Below, in pieces: positions 35,881 through 44,927 of a stretch of 64,000 bases of DNA. Source of the DNA: Thiomicrorhabdus sediminis (GTDB lineage Bacteria > Pseudomonadota > Gammaproteobacteria > Thiomicrospirales > Thiomicrospiraceae); contig NZ_CP040602.1 of NCBI RefSeq assembly GCF_005885815.1, positions 821,630-885,629 of the forward strand, written 5' to 3'. A program made the position numbers and the translations under genes. The notes beneath the pieces are model-generated. The model saw nothing but the letters and a program-made list of their open reading frames with translations, was not told the DNA's origin and ran no database searches. Positions within the stretch are counted from its first letter, which is position 1. The number at the start of each line of letters is the position of its first letter.

Positions 35881-38193
35881 TTAGAACTTGAACCCTTTGA
35901 ACAAATTTTCTTTGAGCTGTTTTTCCAAGTCTTTGACGACTTCTTCTTTTTTCTGCTCAATTTGTTGTTTGGTTTTCTGTTCAAGAATCGAGTTTAAATC
36001 CAGTGCGATTTTCGGACTGGTCAGATCCCCGTTCAGCTTGACCGGAATTGTCAGGCCGTTTAAGTCTTGTAAAGCTTCACCGCCTTGACCTTTATCAGAG
36101 CCGACAATTTTGGTTTTTACCAGGTAGTTTAGGGTTTGAGGTGGGATATTGATGGTTCCCGAACCTTCGATGCGCATAAACGGTGCAAGTGCCGAAAGCT
36201 GTTCAGTATTGACCACGCCGTTTTTAATGGTGAACTTACCGATAAGAGAGCTAAAGTCGGTTTGCTGCACCTCATTGGTTGCAGGTGCCGGTTGTCCGGA
36301 GATTTTCGCCTTGGCATTACGAATGCTTTGTGCCAGGTTAAAACCTTTGACAGCCCCATCTTTCAAATCCAAATCCAATGAACCATTGAGTGCTTTTTTA
36401 AAGTCATTAATCGAGTCACCCGAAGTCGTTAGGTTGGCGTTAACCGAACCTTTACCGGAAAGCTTGTCGGTATCGGCCACCGCGATCAATACCTCACCAA
36501 TAGGCAGATTGGCGGTATTTGTGGTGATTTGATATTTGGGTGTGTTGGTGCGCACATCCAATTGCGAACTGGCGTTGATCTGCGTATTAAATGCCTGCGC
36601 ACGAATCGGTTTGGCGGTGATCAAACCGTTTTTGGCTGCAGTTACCAGTACCACATCGGTGGCTTTGATCTTATCGTATTGCAGTTGTTTGACATTGAGT
36701 TCACCGGCGATGCTTAATGAACGCAACATTTCGGTCGGCAGTTCTATTTTTGCATTCGGGTCAGCCGTAGGAGTTTGTTTTTCTTGCTTGGTTTTTGGCG
36801 CTAAATAAGCATCAACGATAATTTTATCCAAACCGAGTTTGAAATTGATATCCGGTTTGGCAAAGTTAGCGACCGATAGCTGACCGTTTAAGGTGCTGTC
36901 ATCCAATTTAACTTGCAGTTTAGTAAGCTTAACGGATTGCGGTTTAGTTGAGTAATCCAGCGTCATTTGGCTGGCAAAACGAGTTAAACTGTTTTTGTTC
37001 TGCATGGTTGGTAAGCTGATGCCAAGCTGAGTCAGTAGGGTACGCAGATTGGTTTCAGCCAGATTGACATCGGCATGCACTGTGGGTTCTGAGGTTAATT
37101 GTGCGATCTTAATCTCGCCTGTGCCGTTTACTTGCATGGCTTGCAGCTTCAATTCACCGATTTTGGCGGTCTGTTTTTGCATGTCAATAGCGGCTTGGGC
37201 AGACAGGTTAAGGGGAGCCTTATCAAGCTTTTCACCGTTTAGGTTTGATTGCAGATTAAGTTTTTCAATCTTGAATTGCTGCGTTTTAAGATTGCCGTTT
37301 ACCGGGCCCATTGTCAGGGCACCGCTGGATTGAGTTATAGGCATTGTATTATCCAGTGAGATATCGTAGTCCAGTGTCGCTTTAGCGATAGACAGAGCAT
37401 CTTCTTTAAGGCTAAATTCAGGTAGTGCGGCTTTTAAAGTCAACTGCTGGATAATGAAATCTTTGCCTGACATCCGGTTTTCCAACTGTAAATTACGCAA
37501 GCCATATTCGCCGTTTTTGCCCAGCATTGCCTCAATGGAAGCGCTGAGTTGGTTATCGATTCGAGGCTGTTGGATTTTGCTGGTGACGGCAATATTGATA
37601 GTAAAGTATTCACCTAAGGTAATCGCGCCGGTATTAAGGCTTAAACCGGTCAGTTCAATTTTTTGCAGTGTTTGTCGGTCATCCCAGAGCAGGTAGCCGT
37701 CTTCGATATTAATGCCGCCAATATTAAGTTGGGCCAACGCCGAAAGAGGGTCCCCTTTTTGTTCATCGCTTGGTGAAACCTTCTCATCGTCTTTGGCAGC
37801 GATCAAATCGTCCCAATTGGTTTTTCCCTCTTTATTTTTTTGCAGGTTGATACGCAAGCCCTGTAGTGTCAGGGTGTCGACTTGTAGCGAGCTTGAAAGC
37901 AAGGGTAGTAAAGCGGCACCGACCTGAACCTTATCGACTTCGACAAAAGCCGTTTCAGAAAATCCTTCGGCATTGCTGAGTTTGGCTTGTTCCAAATCGA
38001 TACTCAGCTTAGGGAAAATCGACAAACTCATATTGGCGACACTGAAGTCGCGACCGGTTTGTTGTTTGACTGCATTGGTGATTTCATCGCGATAGTCATT
38101 CGGATCGACAAGGGTGATGATGGCGATAACGGTGATAATCAGTGCGGCAAATACGCCGGCAATAATTTTAAGAATCAGGCTAGCAGCATTCAT
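35881..38193 (-). CDS. AsmA-family envelope protein
   Basis: A 770-residue protein with one N-terminal membrane helix (LILKIIAGVFAALIITVIAI, about 6-28), the conserved AsmA start DPNDYRDEITNAVKQQTGRD, and a very long beta-rich periplasmic part, including TLQGLRINLQKNKEGKTNWD. The C-terminal AsmA_2 region has GSLDLDLKDGAVKGFNLAQS and PFMRIEGSGTINIPPQTLNY. AsmA-like proteins belong to the bridge-forming group with TamB and YhdP and are thought to help phospholipid passage to the outer membrane; the role of AsmA itself is less settled. The protein ends in a Lys/Glu/Gln-rich coiled tail (EQKTKQQIEQKKEEVVKDLE). It is a single-gene unit. Confidence 0.9.
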   Translation of the reverse strand: MNAASLILKIIAGVFAALIITVIAIITLVDPNDYRDEITNAVKQQTGRDFSVANMSLSIFPKLSIDLEQAKLSNAEGFSETAFVEVDKVQVGAALLPLLSSSLQVDTLTLQGLRINLQKNKEGKTNWDDLIAAKDDEKVSPSDEQKGDPLSALAQLNIGGINIEDGYLLWDDRQTLQKIELTGLSLNTGAITLGEYFTINIAVTSKIQQPRIDNQLSASIEAMLGKNGEYGLRNLQLENRMSGKDFIIQQLTLKAALPEFSLKEDALSIAKATLDYDISLDNTMPITQSSGALTMGPVNGNLKTQQFKIEKLNLQSNLNGEKLDKAPLNLSAQAAIDMQKQTAKIGELKLQAMQVNGTGEIKIAQLTSEPTVHADVNLAETNLRTLLTQLGISLPTMQNKNSLTRFASQMTLDYSTKPQSVKLTKLQVKLDDSTLNGQLSVANFAKPDINFKLGLDKIIVDAYLAPKTKQEKQTPTADPNAKIELPTEMLRSLSIAGELNVKQLQYDKIKATDVVLVTAAKNGLITAKPIRAQAFNTQINASSQLDVRTNTPKYQITTNTANLPIGEVLIAVADTDKLSGKGSVNANLTTSGDSINDFKKALNGSLDLDLKDGAVKGFNLAQSIRNAKAKISGQPAPATNEVQQTDFSSLIGKFTIKNGVVNTEQLSALAPFMRIEGSGTINIPPQTLNYLVKTKIVGSDKGQGGEALQDLNGLTIPVKLNGDLTSPKIALDLNSILEQKTKQQIEQKKEEVVKDLEKQLKENLFKGFKF

Positions 38194-38393
38194 GGTGTTT
38201 TCCCCGCTTTGTTATTTGGTGAGGCGTTTTGGTTTCCTATAGATGCATGATAAAGGGAGCTGTGCCATTAGGACAATAGGTGATGCCGAATTTCTTGGCG
38301 AGTTTGGCAGTAAATAGAGGGTGCTTGCTTATCAAGGCCGGTTTGTTAGGCGGCTCTACAGTGGATTCCCATAATAAAAGTTAACGGTATTTA

Positions 38394-38609
38394 TTAACGA
38401 TACTTTTCTTTACAGGCTGCGACCGCATCCCAGTAAGCTTTGTTTTTATGTGCTGGGTTTTGTGTGTTGTCCCACAAATAACTTTGTTTATCGATGCATT
38501 TTTTCAAATCCGATTTGAAGCAGCCGCTTAAAGCAATGCTGCTACTGAAAAGCAGCGATAAAATCAGAGTCGATTTAATCAAAGAGGTGAAAATCTGTTG
38601 AGTATGCAT
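38394..38609 (-). CDS. small lipoprotein, unknown
   Basis: 71 residues from the ATG at 38609 (GTG at 38615 is also possible). Signal peptide STLILSLLFSSSIALSGC with a lipobox LSGC; the mature chain of about 45 residues is charged, with Cys in KKCIDKQSYLW and AACKEKYR. No family is recognised. The gene has a very good promoter at 38645-38673, so it is expressed on its own. The region up to asmA's start (38194-38393, 200 bases) shows nothing else. Confidence 0.65.
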   Translation of the reverse strand: MHTQQIFTSLIKSTLILSLLFSSSIALSGCFKSDLKKCIDKQSYLWDNTQNPAHKNKAYWDAVAACKEKYR

Positions 38610-38644
38610 GGTCACAATAGGCTCATTTAATGGGCTTACTTGGC

Positions 38645-38673
38645 AATGTAAACGCTGATTAAAGGCTTGTCAA
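38645..38673 (-). promoter_or_regulatory. sigma-70 promoter of the small lipoprotein gene
   Basis: Read on the minus strand: TTGACA (perfect, 38668-38673), a 17-base spacer, TACATT (38645-38650). The start codon follows about 30-36 bases after the -10. Confidence 0.75.
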
Positions 38674-38926
38674 ATTCGGATTTATTATAGATGGCGGCTA
38701 ACGACACCATGAATAAGGCTCAATTATTTAGGCCGATTTTTTCTCGGTGAGATGGAATGAAAACCTGAAAATAGCGCATAACAAGATTAAATATTCCATA
38801 AATCAATGATCTAAATTAGGAATACTAAGGGCTTTTGAGTATCATAACGGCATATTTGATAAGGAATTATGCTTTGTGGGAAAACCACAAGGCAAATCAG
38901 TGCAAAGGGCGAGCTGGACTAGCGAT
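38674..38926. other. intergenic region before dgt
   Basis: Together with the lipoprotein promoter this makes about 310 bases without a gene between divergent starts. It is AT-rich from about 38760. I find no strong plus-strand promoter, hairpin or repeat for dgt, only scattered TA-rich boxes. Confidence 0.4.
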
Positions 38927-40291
38927 ATGGATAATCAACAATCTCAGATTTGGACACAGCGTTATACCGATTATTTACAAGACAAGGACTCCCGCCCGGC
39001 GCGCATCGTCTATCAAAGAGATCGTGCCAGAGTCATTCACTCGGCGTCTTTTAGACGTTTACAAGCAAAAACGCAGATTTTCGGTTTAAGTGAATCGGAT
39101 TTTTACCGTACCCGTTTAACGCACTCTATGGAAGTGGCTCAAATCGGTTCAGGCCTGGTCGAGCAGTTGATTACAGTCGGTATTGATGACAGTGGCAATG
39201 AAAAACCTTATGTCGAGTGGTTGCCGTCGTTTTATTTGATCGAGGCAATTTGTCTGGCTCATGATTTAGGTCATCCGCCTTATGGTCATGGTGGTGAGGT
39301 GGCTTTGAATTATATGATGCGCCATCATGGCGGCTTTGAAGGCAATGCGCAGACCTTAAGAATCCTCGCCAAGCTTGGCGAATATACCCCGGAACATGGT
39401 TTGGATCTGTCGCGCCGTACCGCTTTGGGGGTGATGAAATACCCGGCTATTTACAATAATGTCATCGCGGTGAATACCGATTATCAGGCTCAACTTAAAG
39501 AGATGCAGGTCGATGATTTCCGTACATTGAAAATGAATCGCTGGTCACCGCCAAAAAGCATTTATCTGGAAGAAAAACAGATTTTCGATTGGGTATTGCA
39601 GCCTTTTTCTGCGGCCGATCGCGAGCGTTTTACCCAGTTGGCGGAATGCCAGAGTTGCCATCAACAAACACAGTATAAGGCGCTGGATACGACAATTATG
39701 GAGTTGGCCGATGATATCGCCTATGGTATTCATGATCTGGAAGACGCGGTGGAAATGAAAATGGTTTCGCGAGACCTCTGGCAGGCCGAAGTGATGGAAG
39801 ATGCCGAGTTCCAGAAGTACCAGCTTTGGGATGATGAGATGACTGAGCGTTTGTTTAGTAATTCCTCCCGTGGCCGTAAACACGCGGTGAGTAAAATGGT
39901 TGGCATTATGGTCGAAGGCATTTATATGGATGAGAACGGTGAATTCGAGCATCCGCTGTTACGTTATCAGGCGCGCTTAAAAGAGGGCGAAGCAGCGGTA
40001 TTGGATCTATTGAAACGTTTTGTGTTTAAAAACGTCATCACCATTCCTGAAGTGAAGCAGATGGAATATAAAGGCCAATTGATTGTGCTTGAGTTGTTCA
40101 AGTCGCTTAGAGCCAACCCGAGTGCGCTACTGCCGACCAGTTCTTACAATAAATACCTGCAGGCGGAAACCGAACAGGCCCAGCAACGCGTGATTTCAGA
40201 TTATATTGCGGGGATGACCAACACCTATGCGTCACGTCTCTACGCCAAGCTATTCACTCCGACTCAGGGATCGATCTTCGACCGCTTATAA
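38927..40291 (+). CDS. dgt: Dgt-like dNTP triphosphohydrolase
   Basis: HD-domain enzyme that splits dGTP (and, in relatives, other dNTPs) to the nucleoside and triphosphate. The ATG at 38927 (MDNQQSQIWTQRYT) gives 454 residues; a GTG at 38876 would add 17 residues with no family likeness. Marks are RDRARVIHSASFRRLQAKTQ, RTRLTHSMEVAQIG, the metal motif CLAHDLGHPPYGHGGE, FEGNAQTLRIL, and the late DDIAYGIHDLEDAV. The ordering equals E. coli Dgt and its type-1 relatives. Single gene, convergent to queG with only 10 bases between. The exact substrate preference cannot be told. Confidence 0.93.
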   Translation: MDNQQSQIWTQRYTDYLQDKDSRPARIVYQRDRARVIHSASFRRLQAKTQIFGLSESDFYRTRLTHSMEVAQIGSGLVEQLITVGIDDSGNEKPYVEWLPSFYLIEAICLAHDLGHPPYGHGGEVALNYMMRHHGGFEGNAQTLRILAKLGEYTPEHGLDLSRRTALGVMKYPAIYNNVIAVNTDYQAQLKEMQVDDFRTLKMNRWSPPKSIYLEEKQIFDWVLQPFSAADRERFTQLAECQSCHQQTQYKALDTTIMELADDIAYGIHDLEDAVEMKMVSRDLWQAEVMEDAEFQKYQLWDDEMTERLFSNSSRGRKHAVSKMVGIMVEGIYMDENGEFEHPLLRYQARLKEGEAAVLDLLKRFVFKNVITIPEVKQMEYKGQLIVLELFKSLRANPSALLPTSSYNKYLQAETEQAQQRVISDYIAGMTNTYASRLYAKLFTPTQGSIFDRL

Positions 40292-40301
40292 GACGGGCAT
40301 T

Positions 40302-41528
40302 TTATTTATCAATATTGTCCGGCATTTTCGGCAGGTAATACTTTTTTGCCTTAAAAGGGCGAATGTTTTTCGGATCGATTGCAAAAATCTGCTTATGGGG
40401 TAAAGCGTGGTTTTCTGATTCTGGTGTTTTGCCTAAATGGCTAATTGCCCAATCGATATGTTCGTCAACCAGGTCATTAATGATTGTTTTTTTGCTTATT
40501 AAGGCTTGAATAATGGCGCTTTTTTCATGGTTAGACGCCTTGATATTGCCTAGCGCCACGGCCAGATTGCGGCACCACTGCGGATAACCGATACGGCGAA
40601 TGGGGGAGCCGGCGAAATTTTGCAAAAACTGATTTTCATCCCACTGCCACAACTCCAGTAGTGTGGCTTTATCCAATCGGTTTTGTTGGGCTCTAAAGAC
40701 ATCTTCGTTGGTATCGGCGGTGAACTTGTTCCATGGGCAAACCAACTGGCAGTCATCGCAGCCATAGATGCGATTACCCATCAATGCCCGTAACTCAAGC
40801 GGAATAGCGCCTTTATATTCAATCGTCAAGTAGGAAATACAGCGCCTTGAATCGACTATGCCGTTGTCGATAATGGCCTGAGTAGGACATTCGACAATAC
40901 AGGCATTACAAGGGCCGCATCCTTGCGGATGAGTCTTTTCGCTCAAATCGGTCGAGATTGTCAGATTGGTATAAAGTTCGCCAAGGAAAAACCATGAACC
41001 GGCTCGGGGATGGATGATCAGACTGTTTTTACCGATAAAACCCAGCCCGGCTTTATGGGCGATAGAGCGTTCTAAAACCGGCGCACTGTCACAAAAAGCA
41101 CGGTATTGGAATCCATTGAAATGTTGGCCGATTTTGTCAGCCAATTGCTGCAAACGTTTACGCATCAGTTTATGGTAGTCTTTTTGCAAAGCATAACGCG
41201 AGATATAGGCTTTATCGGTTTGCTGGATCTGGCGTGCGGCATGCTCGGCAGAGCAGTCAAAATAATTCAAACGCACACTGAGGATGCTGAGAGTGCCCGG
41301 TTCCAATTCCTCCGGGCGGGAGCGCTTAATCCCGTGACGAGACATATATTCCATGTCACCGTGATAATCCTGTGCAAGCCAGTCAAAATAGCCTTTTTCA
41401 TAGTCGGATAAATCAATGTCGCAGACACTGATATCAGCAAATCCCAGTTGCGCGGCCCAACCTTTGATTTGGGCAAACTGTTCACTGGATAAAACTAAGG
41501 TTGGTTGTGCTGAAACGGTATCGGTCAT
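40302..41528 (-). CDS. queG: QueG, epoxyqueuosine reductase
   Basis: Cobalamin- and Fe-S-dependent enzyme that reduces epoxyqueuosine to queuosine in tRNA. 408 residues. Seen are the N-terminal WAAQLGFADISVCDIDLSDY and YDYFDWLAQ-like text (here YFDWLAQDYHGDMEYM), DSAPVLERSIAHKAGLGFIG with KNSLIIHPRAGSWFFLGEL, the first 4Fe-4S ligand set GCGPCNACIVECPTQAI and the second CISYLTIEYKG...GCDDCQLVCPWN. The C-terminal HEAT-like part (RRIGYPQWCRNLAVALGN) is present. The -10 candidate and an inverted repeat lie in the short divergent region shared with tsaE. Confidence 0.96.
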   Translation of the reverse strand: MTDTVSAQPTLVLSSEQFAQIKGWAAQLGFADISVCDIDLSDYEKGYFDWLAQDYHGDMEYMSRHGIKRSRPEELEPGTLSILSVRLNYFDCSAEHAARQIQQTDKAYISRYALQKDYHKLMRKRLQQLADKIGQHFNGFQYRAFCDSAPVLERSIAHKAGLGFIGKNSLIIHPRAGSWFFLGELYTNLTISTDLSEKTHPQGCGPCNACIVECPTQAIIDNGIVDSRRCISYLTIEYKGAIPLELRALMGNRIYGCDDCQLVCPWNKFTADTNEDVFRAQQNRLDKATLLELWQWDENQFLQNFAGSPIRRIGYPQWCRNLAVALGNIKASNHEKSAIIQALISKKTIINDLVDEHIDWAISHLGKTPESENHALPHKQIFAIDPKNIRPFKAKKYYLPKMPDNIDK

Positions 41529-41566
41529 TTTCTATGCTAAATTATCGGTTTGACTGGTTTCATTGT

Positions 41567-41572
41567 ATTATA
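41567..41572 (-). promoter_or_regulatory. -10 box for queG
   Basis: Perfect TATAAT on the minus strand, 39 bases before the queG ATG. The -35 position (about 41589-41595) falls on one arm of the inverted repeat at 41589-41611, so a regulator binding there would cover the promoter. Confidence 0.45.
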
Positions 41573-41588
41573 AGCGCCGCCTTAAATA

Positions 41589-41611
41589 GCTAAACGATAA
41601 AATTGTTTAGC
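41589..41611. repeat. inverted repeat GCTAAAC-N9-GTTTAGC
   Basis: Perfect 7-bp arms with a 9-base AT-rich centre in the 119-base region between queG and tsaE. No T-run follows on either side, so it is more like an operator than a terminator. Confidence 0.45.
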
Positions 41612-41647
41612 GTGAAAAAAGCGGGAAACGGTTTTTTGGAGAACATA

Positions 41648-42154
41648 ATGTCAGTAATAAACGATGCCAAAGCATTTCAATTTGAACTAGCCGACGAGCT
41701 GGCAAGCATTGAATTTGCCGGGCAGCTGGCTGAGGCCTGTGAGCAGGGAGAAGCCTTTGCTGATGGGCTTGTGGTCTATCTTTACGGTGACTTGGGAGCC
41801 GGTAAGTCGTTCTTTTCACGAGCTTTTATCCAACACTTCATGCCTGGGCAAAAAGTCAAAAGTCCTACCTATACCCTTATTGAAAGTTATAATTTTTCTA
41901 CAAATAGTATACATCATCTTGATTTATATAGACTTTGCGATCCAGAAGAGTTAGAGTACTTAGCTGTTAGGGACTTGTTTAGCGAAAATTTCATCGCTTT
42001 GGTCGAATGGCCACAAAAAGGTGAGCCGCTTTTGCCTGCCGCAGACTTGGCTATTGAGTTGATCCATCAGGATCAAGGTCGTAAGGTGAAAATGCTTGCG
42101 CAAAGCCCTAAAGCAGAAGTATTGCTAGAATCAATCAAGGCTCGTTTGGCCTAG
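41648..42154 (+). CDS. tsaE: TsaE, tRNA t6A synthesis ATPase
   Basis: P-loop ATPase that works with TsaB and TsaD to place threonylcarbamoyl on A37 of ANN-reading tRNAs. The ATG at 41648 is chosen for GGAG 6 bases upstream; 168 residues. Walker A is LYGDLGAGKSFFSRAF, followed by the family motifs VKSPTYTLIESY, HHLDLYRL, and the EWPQKGEPLLP stretch. The gene stands 68 bases before the amidase gene on the same strand. A tsaE-amiB pair is the standard order in Gammaproteobacteria, often continuing to mutL, which is not here. Confidence 0.95.
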   Translation: MSVINDAKAFQFELADELASIEFAGQLAEACEQGEAFADGLVVYLYGDLGAGKSFFSRAFIQHFMPGQKVKSPTYTLIESYNFSTNSIHHLDLYRLCDPEELEYLAVRDLFSENFIALVEWPQKGEPLLPAADLAIELIHQDQGRKVKMLAQSPKAEVLLESIKARLA

Positions 42155-42222
42155 TTTTCGCTAGCCATAGTAGAGCAGAGCACAATCTTTTATGGGTTTG
42201 AATAATTGGGTGGCGGTCAGTT

Positions 42223-43977
42223 ATGAATCAATTCGGTAAGCACTTATCCAAGCTGGGTTTTACATTGTTTATATTGCTCTGGGCAGAAGTGGCTTTTGCC
42301 AGCGCTGAACTTTCCAGTATGCGTGTCGGCCAGACTGACGATAAAACCCGTGTCGTATTCGACCTGAAGGATTCCAAAGACTATAAAGTCTTTCAATTGA
42401 ATAACCCGTCTCGAATTGTTGTCGATTTTTTTGACACCGATAACGCCCTGAGTTTCAAAAACAAAATTCTTACCGATAAACGCCTGTTTAAAATTCGTGT
42501 CGCCGATAAAGAAAAACGCGTTCGAGTGGTACTCGATTTGCATAAAAACCCACACTATCAAGTGTTTATGTTGGCTGGTAACGAATCTAAAGGCCAGCGT
42601 TTGGTTGTCGATCTATTAGCCAAACCATTGGCTACAAAAATAGAAAAAGCGTCTCCAGCCAAAGCACAAGTTGCCAGCACAAACAAGGATTCAAATATCA
42701 GTCAGGCCAAAGCAAATCAGCGAGACAATAAAGTCGCTGACAAGCCTAAGCAGGCTAATAACGCACAGTTAGCGCAACAACCAACGAGTAAGCCCTCATC
42801 GGCAAATGCCGTTTCAGCACATAAATCAGCACAACTGGAAAAGATTATTCAGCAGGCGATGAGTGACAAAACCGAGCCGGCGCTGATTGTTGAATCGTTT
42901 GCCGACCAGATCGAAGTGAACAAAAAACCGGCGACGACCAAGACAGAACAGAAACCAACTCAAGCTCAGCATAGCCTATTGCCACAAGCCAATCATAAAC
43001 AGCCTCTTGTTGCCTTGGCTCCGAAAACATCCGAGAAAACTCTGCCGGCATCCAAAGCCACAGAAAGCCTTTTAGATCAAGAAAGTGCGGTTTTGCAAAA
43101 ACCGGCCGATTTGGTTATTGCGATTGATGCCGGCCACGGCGGTAAGGATACCGGTGCCATCGGCCATAATCGAGTGTATGAAAAGCATGCGACTTTGGCG
43201 ATGGCGAAGCAGTTAAAAGCCTATATTGATAAACAGCCGGGCATGAAAGCGATTTTGACTCGAGAAAAAGATGAGTTCATTCGCTTATCCGAGCGCGTTA
43301 AGATCGCCAAACAGAAACAAGCCGATATTTTCATCTCCATTCACGCCGATGCCTTTCATGACAGTTCGGTAAGAGGGGGGTCGGTTTATGTGCTTTCCGA
43401 GCGCGGTGCGAGCAGTACCATGGCGCGCTTATTGGCAAAAAGTGAAAACTCCGCTATTGACGATATCCACCTCAACGGCATGGACGATGATCTGGCCTTT
43501 GCCTTAAGTGATTTGTCGCGTGAAGCGAATATTCGTGCCAGTCATAAGTTGGCGAAGGTGGTGTTGGGTGAAATGCATAAAACCATCAAAATGCACAAGC
43601 ATTCGGTGCAATCGGCCGGTTTTGCGGTACTTAAATCGATTGATATGCCGTCTTTGCTAATCGAGACCGCGTTTATCTCCAACCCTCATGAGGCGCGTAA
43701 CCTGATGAGTAGAGGTTTCCAGCGTAAAATGGCGGCGTCAATTGTCGATGGTCTGGTGAAATACCGGGACGAGCTTTATCCGCAGCAGCGCTGGGGAGAC
43801 ACTTTATATGTGCATTACAAGGTGCAATATGGCGATACCTTATCGCAAATCGCGGCAAACTATAATGTCACCACCAAACAGCTTAAGCATGTCAATAATA
43901 TCAAGAATGCCAATCAGCTTTATGTCGGTAAAAAATTAAAGATTCCAGTCTCTAAAGAAGTGCTTGCGGGTCTCTAA
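42223..43977 (+). CDS. AmiB/AmiC-type N-acetylmuramoyl-L-alanine amidase with AMIN and LysM
   Basis: A 584-residue exported cell-division amidase that cuts the peptide from MurNAc to split daughter cells. After a signal peptide (cut near VAFASAEL) comes an AMIN domain (about 28-130), a Gln/Lys/Ala-rich linker of about 160 residues (130-290), a zinc amidase_3 domain (about 297-525) and one C-terminal LysM repeat (about 535-578: HYKVQYGDTLSQIAANYNVT). Zinc and catalytic residues are seen in IDAGHGGKDTGAIG, GHNRVYEKHA, ISIHADAFHD and LIETAFISNPHEARNL. LysM and the order tsaE-amidase point to AmiB. Such enzymes are activated by EnvC or NlpD. Confidence 0.94.
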   Translation: MNQFGKHLSKLGFTLFILLWAEVAFASAELSSMRVGQTDDKTRVVFDLKDSKDYKVFQLNNPSRIVVDFFDTDNALSFKNKILTDKRLFKIRVADKEKRVRVVLDLHKNPHYQVFMLAGNESKGQRLVVDLLAKPLATKIEKASPAKAQVASTNKDSNISQAKANQRDNKVADKPKQANNAQLAQQPTSKPSSANAVSAHKSAQLEKIIQQAMSDKTEPALIVESFADQIEVNKKPATTKTEQKPTQAQHSLLPQANHKQPLVALAPKTSEKTLPASKATESLLDQESAVLQKPADLVIAIDAGHGGKDTGAIGHNRVYEKHATLAMAKQLKAYIDKQPGMKAILTREKDEFIRLSERVKIAKQKQADIFISIHADAFHDSSVRGGSVYVLSERGASSTMARLLAKSENSAIDDIHLNGMDDDLAFALSDLSREANIRASHKLAKVVLGEMHKTIKMHKHSVQSAGFAVLKSIDMPSLLIETAFISNPHEARNLMSRGFQRKMAASIVDGLVKYRDELYPQQRWGDTLYVHYKVQYGDTLSQIAANYNVTTKQLKHVNNIKNANQLYVGKKLKIPVSKEVLAGL

Positions 43978-44001
43978 GAAAAGGTTCGCCGTTCTTTTGG
44001 G

Positions 44002-44616
44002 TTACTGTCGATGGAGTGAGAAATCGGTAAAACCTTGTTCGGTGATAATACCGTCTAAAGGTACATCCCAAGGTTCTTTCGGCAGCTGCTCTACCTGTTG
44101 AAAACTGTGCGCCCAGCCAATCAATTTGGTTTGATTCTCGCGGCTGTTTTGTAGTTTAAAGGCAAAGCTGCGGTCGTAATAACCACCACCCATGCCCATG
44201 CGGTTGCCTTGTTTGTCAAAGCCCACCAAAGGCATAAATACCCAATCCATCTGCTCACCATTCAGGTGTTCATTCAGAGCAACATCGGGTTCGGCAATAT
44301 CGAAACGGTTACGAACCATCTTGCTGTCTGGCTTGTAACGGGCAAAGCCCATATGCCAATCGGGCTGGGTTTCCAATACCGGTAAATAGATATGATGTTC
44401 GCTTTGTTGCCACAGATATTGAATCGCCGTATCCGTTTCCAGTTCACCATCCTGTGCCAGAAATAGGGCAATATTCTGCGGTGTTTGAAAGGCCGGGTTC
44501 TGACTGAGCAAGTCGCTTAGATGCTGTAAAGCCTGTTTAGCGTGGTGTTGCTGGATGCTTGAGGGTAATTGACGTCTTTGATCTCTTAGGGTCTTACGAA
44601 GCAGGCCTGAATTCAT
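44002..44616 (-). CDS. fau: Fau/YgfA, 5-formyltetrahydrofolate cyclo-ligase family
   Basis: Returns 5-formyl-THF to 5,10-methenyl-THF with ATP. 204 residues. Seen are RKTLRDQRRQL at the N-terminus, IALFLAQDGELETDTAIQYL, the substrate-binding HIYLPVL, and the late MPLVGFDKQGNRMGMGGGYYDR, which is the family's nucleotide/folate signature. It sits downstream of the 6S RNA gene on the same strand, as in E. coli (zapA-ssrS-fau), and ends 24 bases from the convergent amidase gene. Confidence 0.93.
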   Translation of the reverse strand: MNSGLLRKTLRDQRRQLPSSIQQHHAKQALQHLSDLLSQNPAFQTPQNIALFLAQDGELETDTAIQYLWQQSEHHIYLPVLETQPDWHMGFARYKPDSKMVRNRFDIAEPDVALNEHLNGEQMDWVFMPLVGFDKQGNRMGMGGGYYDRSFAFKLQNSRENQTKLIGWAHSFQQVEQLPKEPWDVPLDGIITEQGFTDFSLHRQ

Positions 44617-44741
44617 GAATTGACTCTTTGCTTAACGAATTAATGAATGCACTAAGATTATACGAAACCTGTATAACAAGTTGCGAATTAATCTAACTGT
44701 ATTTGGTGGGAAGGAGATCGATGATGCAACAATAAAGGAAA

Positions 44742-44915
44742 GAGAGCACAAAGCCGACGAACTAAAATCCCTGGAACCGTGAAGTCCAGGTGGCGGTCTT
44801 CTCAGGAACTTAGGCTTCTCGGGCTAGAAAACTAGCGAGATGCTCACCATTACAAGAGTCTGACCCCAATATTGTAATTATCGGAACGGGGTTTATGTCC
44901 GCCAACCTTGTGCCT
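44742..44915 (-). ncRNA. ssrS: 6S RNA (SsrS)
   Basis: Regulatory RNA that binds sigma-70 RNA polymerase. Evidence is structural and positional; ends are estimates. The closing stem pairs GCACAAGGTTGGCGGA (44898-44913, read on minus) with TCGTCGGCTTTGTGC (44746-44760). Inside are blocks like E. coli 6S: GGTGAGCATCTCGC, CCCGAGAAGCCTAAG, and the arm CACCTGGACTTCACGGTTCC that folds on CCAGGG. The first part holds an ACCCC/GGGGT hairpin. A perfect TATAAT lies just upstream at 44922-44927 (minus). It stands between zapA and fau, the known place of ssrS in Gammaproteobacteria. Confidence 0.9.
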
Positions 44916-44921
44916 GTGTGT

Positions 44922-44927
44922 ATTATA
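44922..44927 (-). promoter_or_regulatory. -10 box of the 6S RNA gene
   Basis: TATAAT on the minus strand, about 8 bases before the first base of the predicted closing stem. No good -35 is visible at 17 bases (CAGATT). Confidence 0.7.
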
